Shown: positions 1-8,687, counted from the first letter of the stretch. The stretch: 64,000 nucleotides of DNA from UBA2227 sp036677505 (GCA_036677505.1 JAVBWK010000003.1:1-64000), one strand, 5' to 3'. A program made the numbers and translations. Notes: a model not told the origin generated them from the sequence alone.

Positions 1-109
1 AACTCTTCGATCTCATCTCTGTTTCATCACCTCTGCCGCTTGTTTTCCCAAAGAAAAACGGAGTTAGAAATTCATATGAATTTTTAACCCCGTATTTGTC
101 TACAGTCTG
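1..109. other. Window-edge sequence, no supported gene
   Basis: I see no convincing gene in this edge stretch. On the minus strand there is a GAGGTG-like sequence followed by ATG codons that could begin a gene running off the left edge, but too little is present to support it. Confidence 0.3.
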
Positions 110-133
110 AAAGATCGTTGAATAACGATCTTT
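110..133 (-). terminator. Hairpin ending the aldo/keto reductase gene
   Basis: Ten-base arms AAAGATCGTT and AACGATCTTT enclose a GAAT loop and overlap the reductase stop codon. The minus-strand side lacks a good T-run, so termination strength is uncertain. Confidence 0.5.
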
Positions 134-1121
134 ATTCACTTCTCAATATTTCGCTGATCAGTTTCAATTCCTCTTTGGTAAACTGCGTGTGATTCAGTGC
201 ATCAAGGTTGTCTTCAATCTGTTCCACCTTGCTTGCGCCGATTAAAACGGACGTGACCTGTTTGTTTACTAACCAAGCGACAGCCATTTGAGCCAGCGTC
301 TGACCGCGTTTATTGGCCATATCATTGAGTTGCGCTAATTGTTGTCTCAATTTAGGGGTCAGGGCTTCTTCCTTAAGAAATCCTGTGCCCTTTTTTATTC
401 TTGAATCCTCCGGAATGTCTTTAAAATAGCGGTCAGTCAGCAGACCTTGAGCCAATGGGCTGAATACGATCGACCCCACACCCAGATCATCCAAGGTTGA
501 TTTTATTCCTTCTGTCTCAAACTGAGGGAACATCATATTGTAGCGATACTGTCCGAGCACAACGGGAACATTTTGTTGTCTCAGTAATTCGACAGCTTCC
601 TTTAACGGTTCTTTCGGATAGTTGGAAAGTCCGATATATAAGGCCTTGCCCTGTTGAACCAAATGAGCCAATGCACCTACTGTTTCACGTAATTCCGTAT
701 TGGGGTCATAACGATGGTGATAGAAAACATCTACATGTGGCAATCCCAATCTCATCAGACTCTGATCGCAACTCGAAACAATGTATTTCTTACTTCCCCA
801 ATCACCATAAGGTCCCGGCCACATCCCATATCCTGCTTTGGTAGATATCAGCAGCTCATCCCGATATGATTTCAAATCCATTTGCATGATCTTTCCAAAA
901 TTGGTTTCAGCAGATCCTCCGGGAGGACCGTAGTTATTAGCCAAGTCGAAGTGAACGATACCATGATTAAAACAGAAGGCTATCATCTCGCGCATATTCT
1001 TAAAAGACTCATTAAGACCGAAATTATGCCATAAGCCCATAGAGATTGCCGGGAGCAAAACACCGCTTTTCCCGGCACGATTATATGTAATTTTCTTATA
1101 ACGATCGTTGGATACTTGCAT
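132..1121 (-). CDS. Aldo/keto reductase (YghZ-like)
   Basis: Predicted NADPH-dependent reductase of the aldo/keto reductase superfamily, 329 aa. The N-terminal half carries FDLANNYGPPGGSAE, containing the family's catalytic Asp and Tyr, followed by STKAGYGMWPGPYG and the YHHRYD active-site His region. The C-terminal half has the cofactor-binding type GASKVEQIEDNL. The GPPGGSAE version resembles the L-glyceraldehyde-3-phosphate reductase subgroup; the substrate is inferred. A longer open frame begins at 1172, but the ATG at 1121 follows GAGAGG, sits 2 bases after the upstream gene's stop, and gives the usual family N-terminus. It is the last gene of the dnaX-recR-fhs run. Confidence 0.85.
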   Translation of the reverse strand: MQVSNDRYKKITYNRAGKSGVLLPAISMGLWHNFGLNESFKNMREMIAFCFNHGIVHFDLANNYGPPGGSAETNFGKIMQMDLKSYRDELLISTKAGYGMWPGPYGDWGSKKYIVSSCDQSLMRLGLPHVDVFYHHRYDPNTELRETVGALAHLVQQGKALYIGLSNYPKEPLKEAVELLRQQNVPVVLGQYRYNMMFPQFETEGIKSTLDDLGVGSIVFSPLAQGLLTDRYFKDIPEDSRIKKGTGFLKEEALTPKLRQQLAQLNDMANKRGQTLAQMAVAWLVNKQVTSVLIGASKVEQIEDNLDALNHTQFTKEELKLISEILRSE

Positions 1122-1123
1122 GA

Positions 1124-2041
1124 TTACCTCTCGATTACTTGAATGTTTTGATCTTTTAATTTGTCCAGCCACTCCAGTGACAGTTTCCCTTCGCTTATGA
1201 TGCAGAATTTGACTTCAGATTTACCAAACTCTGGCTCCTTCCTGAAGTTTTCCTTTAAAACACTGATTTTCCCTATTAACTCAAACAAAGCATGGTCTTT
1301 ATTTTTGCCTGTCACTTCTAATGGAAGATAAATGGTCAGCGGATCAGGGTTGAACAAAGCCTGCTTACTTCCTTTGATATACTCGATCGACTCCGTTTGA
1401 CTGGTAATGAACCGTTTCAGTAATTTCGATGCCGGCTTAGAGGGATCAGCCACTTGAGAAATCTTCTTGGCTAAAATATGATTGATTACATCTTCTTTAA
1501 AAATGTCCTTATTGATTGTCTGATCCATGGCGGACTGCCATGCATCAATTCCGGTTTCCTGGGCTTTTTGCAAAATTTTCACGGTTGAATCAACGCCGAA
1601 TTTATCCAGATACATATAACTCTCCAAATTAGTGGGGATTTGTATCCCTACCTCACTTGGGTATACCGGAGTCTGGAAGAAAACAACATCTTTTAATAAT
1701 AAACAGTGTATGCTTTTACCTACTTCATGATTCTTATTTACTTTAGCGATGGCGTCAGCAAGCTCGTCTTTGCTGCTGTAACCGTTAAAAGTCCCAAACT
1801 GAGTCCACATTTGTCTCAGTGACATCGTTTGCGCACTGTGATATTTGCCGTAGCCGACAATTCCCTTTTCTTTCCCGTTGTAACGTTCTGTGCCTTTAGC
1901 AAGAAAGAACAAATAATCTCCGGGATTAAACTGCGAAAATTGTTTCACACTGCTCGGACGCCAAAAATTCATCGTTTGATTTCCATATGCACGATGAAAT
2001 TCGATCATTTTCCTATCGGTTACATACGCAATTGAAGCCAT
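1124..2041 (-). CDS. Conserved hypothetical protein, possible EVE/PUA-like N-terminal domain
   Basis: A 305-aa soluble protein I do not firmly recognise. Residues about 1-120 include FWRPSSVKQFSQFNPGDYLFF and a following KGIVGYGKY, a pattern of a beta-rich ligand pocket resembling EVE/PUA-type domains. That is inference from pattern only. The C-terminal 100 residues are charged and end in a KFCIISEGKLSLEWLDKL segment, perhaps a separate alpha/beta domain. There is no signal peptide or membrane segment. The start is an ATG preceded by AAAAGG. It lies 10 bases after fhs and 2 bases before the reductase start, so it is almost certainly cotranscribed with both. Confidence 0.6.
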   Translation of the reverse strand: MASIAYVTDRKMIEFHRAYGNQTMNFWRPSSVKQFSQFNPGDYLFFLAKGTERYNGKEKGIVGYGKYHSAQTMSLRQMWTQFGTFNGYSSKDELADAIAKVNKNHEVGKSIHCLLLKDVVFFQTPVYPSEVGIQIPTNLESYMYLDKFGVDSTVKILQKAQETGIDAWQSAMDQTINKDIFKEDVINHILAKKISQVADPSKPASKLLKRFITSQTESIEYIKGSKQALFNPDPLTIYLPLEVTGKNKDHALFELIGKISVLKENFRKEPEFGKSEVKFCIISEGKLSLEWLDKLKDQNIQVIER

Positions 2042-2051
2042 TTTTTACCTT

Positions 2052-3716
2052 TTAGAATAATCCGAAGATATTCCCCTTCTCATCAATTCCCATATGGTTC
2101 GCTGCCGGAACTTTAGGTAAACCAGGCATAGTCATGACACTGCCTGTCAACGCTACAACAAATCCGGCACCGGCACTGACCCGCAATTCAGTGATATGGA
2201 TTTGAAAATCACGCGGTCTGCCCAACTTCTTTTGATCATCCGTCAGTGAATATTGATTTTTCGCCATACATACCGATATATGGCTCCATCCGTTTTCAGT
2301 CAGTCTGGCCAGCTGCTCTTTAGCTCTTTCTGAGTATATTACACCATTGGCTCCGTACACTTCACGGCATATACGCTCAATCTTCTCCTCGACACTGTCA
2401 GCATCTGTTACCAGCGGCCTGAACTGATTTTCCTGTTCACAAGCAAGAATCACAGCTTTTGCCAGATCTTCAGCGCCTGCACTGCCTTTACCCCACGATT
2501 CATTGATCACTGCATCGTGGCCGTGAGTCTCACACCAGTTCATCAGCCATTCCAGTTCATCAGCCGTATCACTGACAAAACGATTGATCGCAACGACATA
2601 AGGAACCCGATACTTTTTAATTGTTTCTAAATGTTTCTCAAGATTCTCAACTCCGTTGGCAAGCGCATCAAGATTTTCTTCTTTTAATGATTCGTAAGGA
2701 AGACCGCCATGAAGTTTCAATGCACGCACCGTAGCAACGACAACAATGGCATTAGGAGCTATTTTCGCAACCTGACATTTGATATCCATAAATTTTTCTG
2801 CACCCAAATCAACACCAAATCCTGACTCAGTCACTACGTAATCAGCCAGTTTCATTGCCATTTTCGTAGCTAAAATCGAATTACAGCCATGAGCAATATT
2901 CGCAAAAGGTCCTCCATGAATCAATATCGGTGTCTTTTCCAGAGTCTGAACAAGATTCGGCTTGATCGCTTCCTTCATAATCATGGCAACAGCCCCACCG
3001 ACATTGAGATCTTTCACGGTAACCGGTTTGTTTTCTTTATTGTACGCAACCACACAACGTTCTACCCGTTGTTGAAAATCCTGAAGTGATGATGACAGAC
3101 ATAGAATGGCCATGATTTCCGAAGCGACGGTAATGTTAAATCCGTCTTTTCGCTCGACGCCGTTTTTATCACCCAAAGCAACTCTCACTTGGCGCAAAGC
3201 ACGGTCATTCATATCCATACAACGTTTCCAGACGATATGGTCCGTATCTATATCCAATGTGTTCCCATGGTAAATATGATTATCTATGGCCGCACTGATC
3301 AGGTTGTTGGCGGTCGTAACAGCATGCATATCCCCGTTGAAGTGCAGGTTGATGTCCTCCATCGGAACAACCTGAGACATACCTCCGCCGGTCGCTCCGC
3401 CTTTTACCCCAAAAACCGGACCCAACGACGGTTCACGCAAAGCACCGATGACCATTTTGTTCAGTCTGGCCAATCCATCAGCTAAACCGACCGTTGTCGT
3501 CGATTTACCTTCTCCTGCTTTTGTGGGATTGATCGAAGTGACCAGAATTAACTTACCGTCTTTCTGATTCGACAGCGATTCCATGATCTTTAAATCGACT
3601 TTCGCCTTATACTTTCCATAGTGTTCTAAATACTCACCGTCAATCTTTGCTTTGCGAGCAATCCTCTCGACCGGTTCCATTACGTTCTCCTGGGCAATTT
3701 GAATATCTGTTTTCAT
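2052..3716 (-). CDS. fhs: Formate-tetrahydrofolate ligase
   Basis: ATP-dependent enzyme joining formate to tetrahydrofolate to give 10-formyl-THF for purine and fMet-tRNA synthesis. Length 554 aa matches the family. The P-loop-like segment TKAGEGKSTTTVGL lies near residue 70. Conserved FNITVASEIMAILCLS, GGPFANIAHGCNS and the C-terminal MTMPGLPKVPAA are all present. A strong AGGAGG precedes the ATG. It starts 8 bases after recR ends and reads on into the unknown gene and the reductase. I saw no THF riboswitch in front of it, as expected for an internal operon gene. Confidence 0.97.
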   Translation of the reverse strand: MKTDIQIAQENVMEPVERIARKAKIDGEYLEHYGKYKAKVDLKIMESLSNQKDGKLILVTSINPTKAGEGKSTTTVGLADGLARLNKMVIGALREPSLGPVFGVKGGATGGGMSQVVPMEDINLHFNGDMHAVTTANNLISAAIDNHIYHGNTLDIDTDHIVWKRCMDMNDRALRQVRVALGDKNGVERKDGFNITVASEIMAILCLSSSLQDFQQRVERCVVAYNKENKPVTVKDLNVGGAVAMIMKEAIKPNLVQTLEKTPILIHGGPFANIAHGCNSILATKMAMKLADYVVTESGFGVDLGAEKFMDIKCQVAKIAPNAIVVVATVRALKLHGGLPYESLKEENLDALANGVENLEKHLETIKKYRVPYVVAINRFVSDTADELEWLMNWCETHGHDAVINESWGKGSAGAEDLAKAVILACEQENQFRPLVTDADSVEEKIERICREVYGANGVIYSERAKEQLARLTENGWSHISVCMAKNQYSLTDDQKKLGRPRDFQIHITELRVSAGAGFVVALTGSVMTMPGLPKVPAANHMGIDEKGNIFGLF

Positions 3717-3724
3717 GGCTCCTC

Positions 3725-4315
3725 CTATATTTTCTTTCGGCCTTCCATAGCTTTTATCAACGTCATCTCATCGGCGTAATCCAAATGACCTCCCATGGGT
3801 AATCCGGCTGCCAATCGTGTGACATTTGCTCCCTTAAGCTGAAGTTTCTTTGCGATATACAGGGCTGTAGTTTCTCCCTCAATCGTCGCATCTGTTGCAA
3901 GGATAACTTCACTGATACTTTCATCAACCCTTAGTATCAATGATTCAATATTGATATCCTCAGGTAAAATGCCTTTAAATGTAGAGATGACTCCATTTAG
4001 CACATGATATACACCGCGAAATTCTCTGGTTTTCTCCATGGCTATGATATCTTTCGGATGACTGACCACACATATCACAGATTTATCACGATTTTTATCC
4101 TTACAAATATCACATACGGAATCCTCCGTAATATTCCCGCATACCATACATGTTTTCAGTTTATCTTTAATACCGATCAAGACATTCGCGAACGATTCGA
4201 TATCCTTCTGATCTCTGTTAATAATCTCAAAGGCGTAACGTTCGGCTGTCTTTGAACCGACTCCGGGAAGTTTTTTCAACTCCTCAATAAGCTGAAGCAA
4301 GATTTTCGGATACAT
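3725..4315 (-). CDS. recR: Recombination mediator RecR
   Basis: Recombinational repair protein that works with RecF and RecO to load RecA at gaps. It has an N-terminal helix-hairpin-helix LPGVGSKTAERYAF, a zinc finger CMVC...CDIC near residues 55-75, a Toprim domain and the C-terminal GLPMGGHLDYADEMTL motif. The open frame begins with a GTG at 4321, but GAGGAG lies directly against that GTG, while the ATG at 4315 is 5 bases downstream of it and gives the canonical MYPK start (196 aa). It is coupled to dnaX. The small EbfC/YbaB gene usually between dnaX and recR is absent here. Confidence 0.95.
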   Translation of the reverse strand: MYPKILLQLIEELKKLPGVGSKTAERYAFEIINRDQKDIESFANVLIGIKDKLKTCMVCGNITEDSVCDICKDKNRDKSVICVVSHPKDIIAMEKTREFRGVYHVLNGVISTFKGILPEDINIESLILRVDESISEVILATDATIEGETTALYIAKKLQLKGANVTRLAAGLPMGGHLDYADEMTLIKAMEGRKKI

Positions 4316-4317
4316 AA

Positions 4318-6099
4318 TCACTCCTCATGGATGAAGTCCACATTTCCTTCACCAAACAAACTGACCAAGCGCTGATCTACAGAAATATCTTCTTCTGCTT
4401 TAACTGTCTTTTGTAATGGCTGAAGGCGGATAATCATCGGATCGGGCAGTTTCCCGGAACTCCAAAGTTCCCTGAACAAAGCAATGGATCGTTCCTCCTG
4501 CTCCTTGGTTATCGCATATACTTTTCGTGGCTGCTTAACGATTTCAACCATCAGTTTCCGCAATGCCATTTCATTTGACTTTGAGTTAACTTCTTTGACA
4601 ACTTCCTCATAAGGGATAGAAATAACGACGAATTGTTCGTTAGTCACTAATACACTGCCCTCAGCAATCATTCGGGCTGCTTTGGCCCACTCAATTTCAT
4701 GAATATAATCCGATAAGCGATTCCACAATGCCGTTTCATTGGTTCGCATCGCCTTATCTCCTGCCACCATGAAGCGGACGATATCGAGATCACTCAGCAA
4801 CAGGTCTTCCTCAGTCGATTTTGACTTTGCGGGTTCATCTGTGTCCAGTTTAAGCGACAGCTCCTCTTGCTGTATCTCGATCATTAATGCCGATTCATCT
4901 TCATCAGGTTTCTCTTGGACATCATCAAGAGCCCGAGGAGAAATCTCTTGCTCGGTTTCTTCTGCAACCGGCATCACTTTTGGCACTTCTTGTGTTGCTC
5001 GCTTTTCAATCACTGCAGGTTCGCCTCCCATAGCCATGATCTTCAATAAAGCTACTTCAAAATAGGAATGAATATTGGAGGCATTTCGATATTTATCCAT
5101 CGTTTCAATAAAAACATCGATCATTTTGAGCAGATGGTCCGCACTTTTGAGCGAAAGAATGTGTTCTACCTCTTCAACGGTTGCAATCTGTAACAGCGAT
5201 TCATCTTCTGTGTATTGATATATGATGCACTCCTTCAACAGGTCAATCATATCCGATGTCAGGCGTTTGATATCGAAACTTTTCTCACTGATGTATCGGA
5301 CATTATCCAGAATGGACACAACGTTTTGAGAAAATACCGCATCGAGCAAATCAATCTTTTCACTGACGGTCGTTATTCCGTAAATATCATGAACATGCTG
5401 GACGCGCAAATCGTTTTGAGCATAGGCAATACACTGTTCCAAGATACTCAGAGCATCCCTAAGTCCGCCTTCAGCCAATTGACTGATTAAGCGAATCACA
5501 CCATCTTCATATTTGATCTTTTCAGCTGTCAAAACTTCTCTGACTCTGCTCCCGATTTCCGATTGATTAACTCTAGTGAAATCAAACCGCTGACATCGGC
5601 TGATAATCGTCGGCAAAACTTTATGAGGTTCCGTTGTTGCTAAAATGAATATAACATGTGTCGGCGGTTCCTCCAACGTCTTAAGCAGAGCATTAAAAGC
5701 CCCTTGAGAGAGCATATGTACTTCATCGATGATATATACTTTATATTTCCCCTCGATTGGAGAATATTTTACTTTCTCAATCAAATCGCGTATTTCATCG
5801 ACCCCATTGTTGCTTGCTGCATCGATTTCAATGATATCCGGATGAGTTCCGGCTTGGATAGACAGACAACTGTCACATTCGTTACAAGGTGCTTTCTCGT
5901 TGTGCGGACAATTCACCGCCTTAGCCATCAGTTTTGCCACAGTCGTCTTCCCAGTACCTCTTGGGCCGCAGAAAAGATAGGCATGTGCGATTTTATGCTT
6001 CAAAACTGCATTTTGCAGTGTTTTAACGATATGTTGCTGACCAACGACTTTCTCGAAAGAGGTTGGCCGATATGTACGATATAAAGCCTTATATGCCAT
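4318..6099 (-). CDS. dnaX: DNA polymerase III subunits gamma/tau
   Basis: Clamp-loader ATPase that loads the beta sliding clamp (dnaN product), 593 aa. Residues about 45-52 hold Walker A GPRGTGKT, then a zinc knuckle (C-P-H-N...CNECDSC), Walker B/DEVH (DEVHML) and the sensor ISRCQRFDF. Domain III follows to about residue 370. After that comes a long acidic, low-complexity linker (about 375-440) and a tau-type C-terminal domain, so the full tau length is encoded. I did not confirm a programmed frameshift for gamma. Preceded by an extended -10 promoter and AGAAGG. It heads the dnaX-recR-fhs run. Confidence 0.96.
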   Translation of the reverse strand: MAYKALYRTYRPTSFEKVVGQQHIVKTLQNAVLKHKIAHAYLFCGPRGTGKTTVAKLMAKAVNCPHNEKAPCNECDSCLSIQAGTHPDIIEIDAASNNGVDEIRDLIEKVKYSPIEGKYKVYIIDEVHMLSQGAFNALLKTLEEPPTHVIFILATTEPHKVLPTIISRCQRFDFTRVNQSEIGSRVREVLTAEKIKYEDGVIRLISQLAEGGLRDALSILEQCIAYAQNDLRVQHVHDIYGITTVSEKIDLLDAVFSQNVVSILDNVRYISEKSFDIKRLTSDMIDLLKECIIYQYTEDESLLQIATVEEVEHILSLKSADHLLKMIDVFIETMDKYRNASNIHSYFEVALLKIMAMGGEPAVIEKRATQEVPKVMPVAEETEQEISPRALDDVQEKPDEDESALMIEIQQEELSLKLDTDEPAKSKSTEEDLLLSDLDIVRFMVAGDKAMRTNETALWNRLSDYIHEIEWAKAARMIAEGSVLVTNEQFVVISIPYEEVVKEVNSKSNEMALRKLMVEIVKQPRKVYAITKEQEERSIALFRELWSSGKLPDPMIIRLQPLQKTVKAEEDISVDQRLVSLFGEGNVDFIHEE

Positions 6100-6121
6100 A
6101 ATAAACCTTCTTTCCCTAATG

Positions 6122-6130
6122 ATTATACCA
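6122..6130 (-). promoter_or_regulatory. Extended -10 promoter of dnaX
   Basis: TGGTATAAT on the minus strand, 22 bases upstream of the dnaX ATG. No good -35 box is visible. Confidence 0.65.
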
Positions 6131-6170
6131 AATCAAGCAGACTGCAGATTATTGACTTATCATCATTTAT

Positions 6171-6635
6171 TCAGCGATTCATACCTGTTGATATTCTGTA
6201 TATCTTCGATGTTTCTCCCCATGGATGATAGCCCATCCCAATATGCTCAAATCCGAATTTTTCATAATATCCGCTATGATCCGTGCATAAATAGCAATAT
6301 GGAAACCCTCCTGCTTTAGCATCAGTAACTGCAGTTTCAATAAGTAACTTCCCAAAATTGTTACCTCTGAATTCTTTTTCAATATACAATGCACAAATCC
6401 AAGGGTATAAATCCATCCGGCTTATAAAATCATTGGTTATTAATCCGGCGCAACCGACAAACCCTGATTCATTTTTCAAGACATACCATCGGGGCAGCGG
6501 TGATGACGTATCCAAAGAATGAAGTATACAGTCGTGATACACTGAGATACTCTGTTCATTGGCCCATACGGACTGGATATATTTTATCGCGGAATCAGCT
6601 ATTTCCGGATGATTTCTTATCGAAATTACTTCCAT
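6171..6635 (-). CDS. GNAT family N-acetyltransferase
   Basis: Predicted acetyl-CoA-dependent N-acetyltransferase, 154 aa. The fold is recognisable from IRNHPEIADSAIKYI at the N-terminus, ICALYIEKEFRGNNFGKLL (beta4 followed by the acetyl-CoA-binding R-G-x-x-F/I-G-K/R-x-L loop, near residues 80-98) and the YEKFGFEHIG motif after beta5. The acceptor substrate cannot be told. It has its own extended -10 promoter, and dnaX downstream has another, so it is probably only loosely linked to dnaX. Confidence 0.85.
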   Translation of the reverse strand: MEVISIRNHPEIADSAIKYIQSVWANEQSISVYHDCILHSLDTSSPLPRWYVLKNESGFVGCAGLITNDFISRMDLYPWICALYIEKEFRGNNFGKLLIETAVTDAKAGGFPYCYLCTDHSGYYEKFGFEHIGMGYHPWGETSKIYRISTGMNR

Positions 6636-6669
6636 AAAAACTCCTTTGGCACTTAGTGTCGTCCTATTT

Positions 6670-6678
6670 ATTATATCA
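6670..6678 (-). promoter_or_regulatory. Extended -10 promoter of the GNAT gene
   Basis: TGATATAAT on the minus strand, between the tadA terminator and the GNAT start. No clear -35. Confidence 0.6.
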
Positions 6679-6704
6679 TAACCTTTGCTTTTTATCTTGC
6701 ATAT

Positions 6705-6729
6705 AAAGAAAGAGGAGCTAACTCCTCTT
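6705..6729 (-). terminator. Intrinsic terminator after tadA
   Basis: Arms AAGAGGAG and CTCCTCTT with a four-base loop, followed on the minus strand by TCTTT. Confidence 0.75.
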
Positions 6730-6735
6730 AAGTTT

Positions 6736-7194
6736 TTACATGTTTTTCTGTCTTTTCCCCTTAAAAAAATCCTTAAGCATTTCCCCGCATGTTTGTTGGC
6801 AGATACCGCCGGTGATCACTGGATAATGATTCAGCCGAGGTATCGCATTCATATCGAAATTTGATCCATAAGCACCGCCCTTGGGATCATAAGCCCCAAA
6901 AACGACTCTCTTTATGCGCGACTGATAGATGGCTCCGGCACACATAAGACAAGGCTCAAGAGTAACATATAAGACGCAATCATCAAGGTGCCAACTGTTC
7001 AACTTTTTGCACGCCTGCTCTATAGCCAGCACCTCCGCATGTGCGGTTGCGCATTGTAATTGCTCTTTGCGATTAAATGCCGAAGCAATGACTTCATTTT
7101 TATATACAATGACGCACCCAATCGGCACTTCATGTTGAAGAAGAGCCTTTTTTGCCTCAATGATTGCTAATTCCATGAATTCTTGATCGTCCAT
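6736..7194 (-). CDS. tadA: tRNA adenosine(34) deaminase TadA
   Basis: Zinc deaminase that converts A34 to inosine in tRNA-Arg(ACG). The 152-aa protein has the catalytic HAEV (His ligand and proton-shuttle Glu) near residue 53 and PCLMCAG with the two Cys zinc ligands near residue 83. The tRNA-specific signature GAYDPKGGAYGS is also present, separating it from cytidine or guanine deaminases. Start ATG preceded by GGGAGA. The order serS-SRP RNA-tadA-dnaX is a known firmicute arrangement. Confidence 0.95.
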   Translation of the reverse strand: MDDQEFMELAIIEAKKALLQHEVPIGCVIVYKNEVIASAFNRKEQLQCATAHAEVLAIEQACKKLNSWHLDDCVLYVTLEPCLMCAGAIYQSRIKRVVFGAYDPKGGAYGSNFDMNAIPRLNHYPVITGGICQQTCGEMLKDFFKGKRQKNM

Positions 7195-7213
7195 ATTTCT
7201 CCCGCAATATAAT

Positions 7214-7298
7214 AAAAGCTACCACACACGTCAGAGCCACCTTAAGGCTGCTGTCTTCCGACCCTGACCTGGTTCAGTGGGTAACGTTGTGATAGCAT
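7214..7298 (-). ncRNA. ffs: Signal recognition particle RNA (small bacterial 4.5S type)
   Basis: RNA component of SRP that pairs with Ffh for cotranslational membrane targeting. The minus strand contains the conserved apical domain: ACCAGGTCAGG, then GGAAG, then CAGCAGCC. It closes with terminal complementary arms (GCTATCACA near the 5' end with TGTGTGGTAGC near the 3' end). It ends in a short T-run. About 85 nt, so there is no Alu domain; ends are approximate. It lies between serS and tadA with its own promoter overlapping the serS 3' end. Confidence 0.93.
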
Positions 7299-7302
7299 GT
7301 TT

Positions 7303-7330
7303 ATTATACCTTATTTTTTATTAAATGCAA
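7303..7330 (-). promoter_or_regulatory. Promoter of SRP RNA
   Basis: TTGCAT, 16-base spacer, then perfect TATAAT on the minus strand. The predicted transcription start is about 7296, matching the RNA's 5' helix. The -35 lies in the last serS codons. Confidence 0.75.
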
Positions 7331-8597
7331 TGACTTCTAATCCCCCCATGTAAGGGCGGAGTGCATCCGGAATTGTTACCGAACCATCCGCATTCTGGTA
7401 ATTTTCCAGAATCGCAGCCACTGTTCTTCCAACAGCCAGCCCGGATCCATTAAGCGTATGCACATACTCCGGCTTTCCTTTGGCTTCGCGACGGAAACGG
7501 ATATTTGCGCGACGTGCCTGGAAATCTTCAAAGTTTGAACAAGAAGAAATTTCCCGGTAAGTAGCAAACGCCGGTAGCCAAACCTCAATATCATAGGTCA
7601 TTGCGCTGCTGAAACCCATATCCCCGGTGCATAGTTCAACGACACGGTAAGGAAGATTCAATCGCCTCAGTACTTCCTCCGCGTTATTTGTCAGTTTTTC
7701 AAGTTCATCATATGAACTTTCAGGTGTAGTGAACTTGACAAGTTCGACCTTATTGAACTGATGTTGTCGGATAATACCTCGGGTATCGCGCCCAGCCGCA
7801 CCTGCTTCTGCTCTGAAGCATGGGGTGTATGCTGTATAATACACCGGCATCTGATCCATAGCTAAGATTTCGTTTGCATGCAGATTTGTCACCGGTACTT
7901 CTGCGGTCGGAACCAAATAGTAATCAAACGGAGTGACTTTGAATAAATCTTCCTCAAACTTCGGTAACTGACCGGTGCCAAACATCGATTGAGCATTCAC
8001 CATAAATGGAGGCAACATTTCTGTGTAGCCGTGGTTTTCGGTGTGCAAATCCAACATAAAGTTGATAATCGCCCGTTCTAGGCGTGCTCCGGCTCCTTTG
8101 TAAACTGTAAAGCGCGCTCCGGTAATTTTTGCACCGCGTTCAAAATCCAGGATATCAAGTCCAGTACCAATATCCCAGTGTGCTTTGGGCTCAAAATCAA
8201 ACACCCTTGGATTCCCCCATTTGCGAACTTCCCTGTTATCAGCATCCGAAGTCCCTACCTTGACTGTTTCACGTGGAACATTGGGTAAAATTGTCATTAT
8301 TTTCTGGATCTTGTCTTCGATTATCGCAACTTTGTTATCCAGCTCAACGATTTTATCGTTAGTATCAGCAACCTCTCTCATGATGTCTGAAGTATCCCTG
8401 CCTTCACGTTTTAAAAGGCCTATTCTTTTTGAGGCTTCGTTTCGGAAATTCTTCTTCACCTCAACTTCTGTAAGCAACAACCTTCTCTCTTCATCCCACT
8501 TGAGAATATCGCGGATAACCAAAAAATCAGCCCCGCGAGTCTGTAATCTTCGAATGATTTCCTCAGGATTCTCCCTGATCAACTTAATATCGAGCAT
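7311..8597 (-). CDS. serS: Seryl-tRNA synthetase
   Basis: Class II synthetase charging tRNA-Ser (and tRNA-Sec where present), 428 aa as usual. Residues about 1-110 form the long antiparallel coiled-coil arm that binds the tRNA variable arm. Motif 2 appears as FRAEAGAAGRDTRGIIRQHQF near residue 265 and motif 3 as GLAVGRTVAAILENYQ near residue 390. Start ATG preceded by AAGGAGGG. Expression is controlled by a T-box leader. The coding sequence also contains a consensus parS site at 8265-8280. Confidence 0.97.
   Translation of the reverse strand: MLDIKLIRENPEEIIRRLQTRGADFLVIRDILKWDEERRLLLTEVEVKKNFRNEASKRIGLLKREGRDTSDIMREVADTNDKIVELDNKVAIIEDKIQKIMTILPNVPRETVKVGTSDADNREVRKWGNPRVFDFEPKAHWDIGTGLDILDFERGAKITGARFTVYKGAGARLERAIINFMLDLHTENHGYTEMLPPFMVNAQSMFGTGQLPKFEEDLFKVTPFDYYLVPTAEVPVTNLHANEILAMDQMPVYYTAYTPCFRAEAGAAGRDTRGIIRQHQFNKVELVKFTTPESSYDELEKLTNNAEEVLRRLNLPYRVVELCTGDMGFSSAMTYDIEVWLPAFATYREISSCSNFEDFQARRANIRFRREAKGKPEYVHTLNGSGLAVGRTVAAILENYQNADGSVTIPDALRPYMGGLEVIAFNKK
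8265..8280. promoter_or_regulatory. parS site within serS
   Basis: The plus strand reads TGTTTCACGTGGAACA; its complement TGTTCCACGTGAAACA fits the firmicute parS consensus TGTTNCACGTGAAACA exactly. It is a binding site for the Spo0J/ParB encoded at 48.7 kb, embedded in serS codons. Confidence 0.85.
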
Positions 8598-8616
8598 GTT
8601 TTACCCTCCTTAAAAT

Positions 8617-8652
8617 AAAAAAAGACAACACAAGGGACGAAATTCCGTGTTG
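8617..8652 (-). terminator. T-box-controlled terminator of the serS leader
   Basis: GTGTTG and CAACAC arms (with flanking pairs) followed by a seven-T run on the minus strand. It is mutually exclusive with the T-box antiterminator. Confidence 0.8.
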
Positions 8653-8663
8653 CCACCCTCCTT

Positions 8664-8687
8664 GTATTGTTTCACGTGAAACAATAC
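8664..8687. promoter_or_regulatory. parS site in the serS T-box leader
   Basis: A 24-bp perfect palindrome. Its central 16 bp (8668-8683), TGTTTCACGTGAAACA, is a perfect parS consensus recognised by Spo0J/ParB. In RNA the same sequence folds into a hairpin immediately upstream of the serS antiterminator, in the position of T-box Stem III. Confidence 0.93.

Noticed and set aside
681..696. TGTTTCACGTAATTCC resembling parS
   Set aside because: Only 12 of 16 positions match and the CACGTG core is broken.
3717..3724. Possible THF riboswitch before fhs
   Set aside because: fhs begins 8 bases after recR; there is no room for a leader aptamer.
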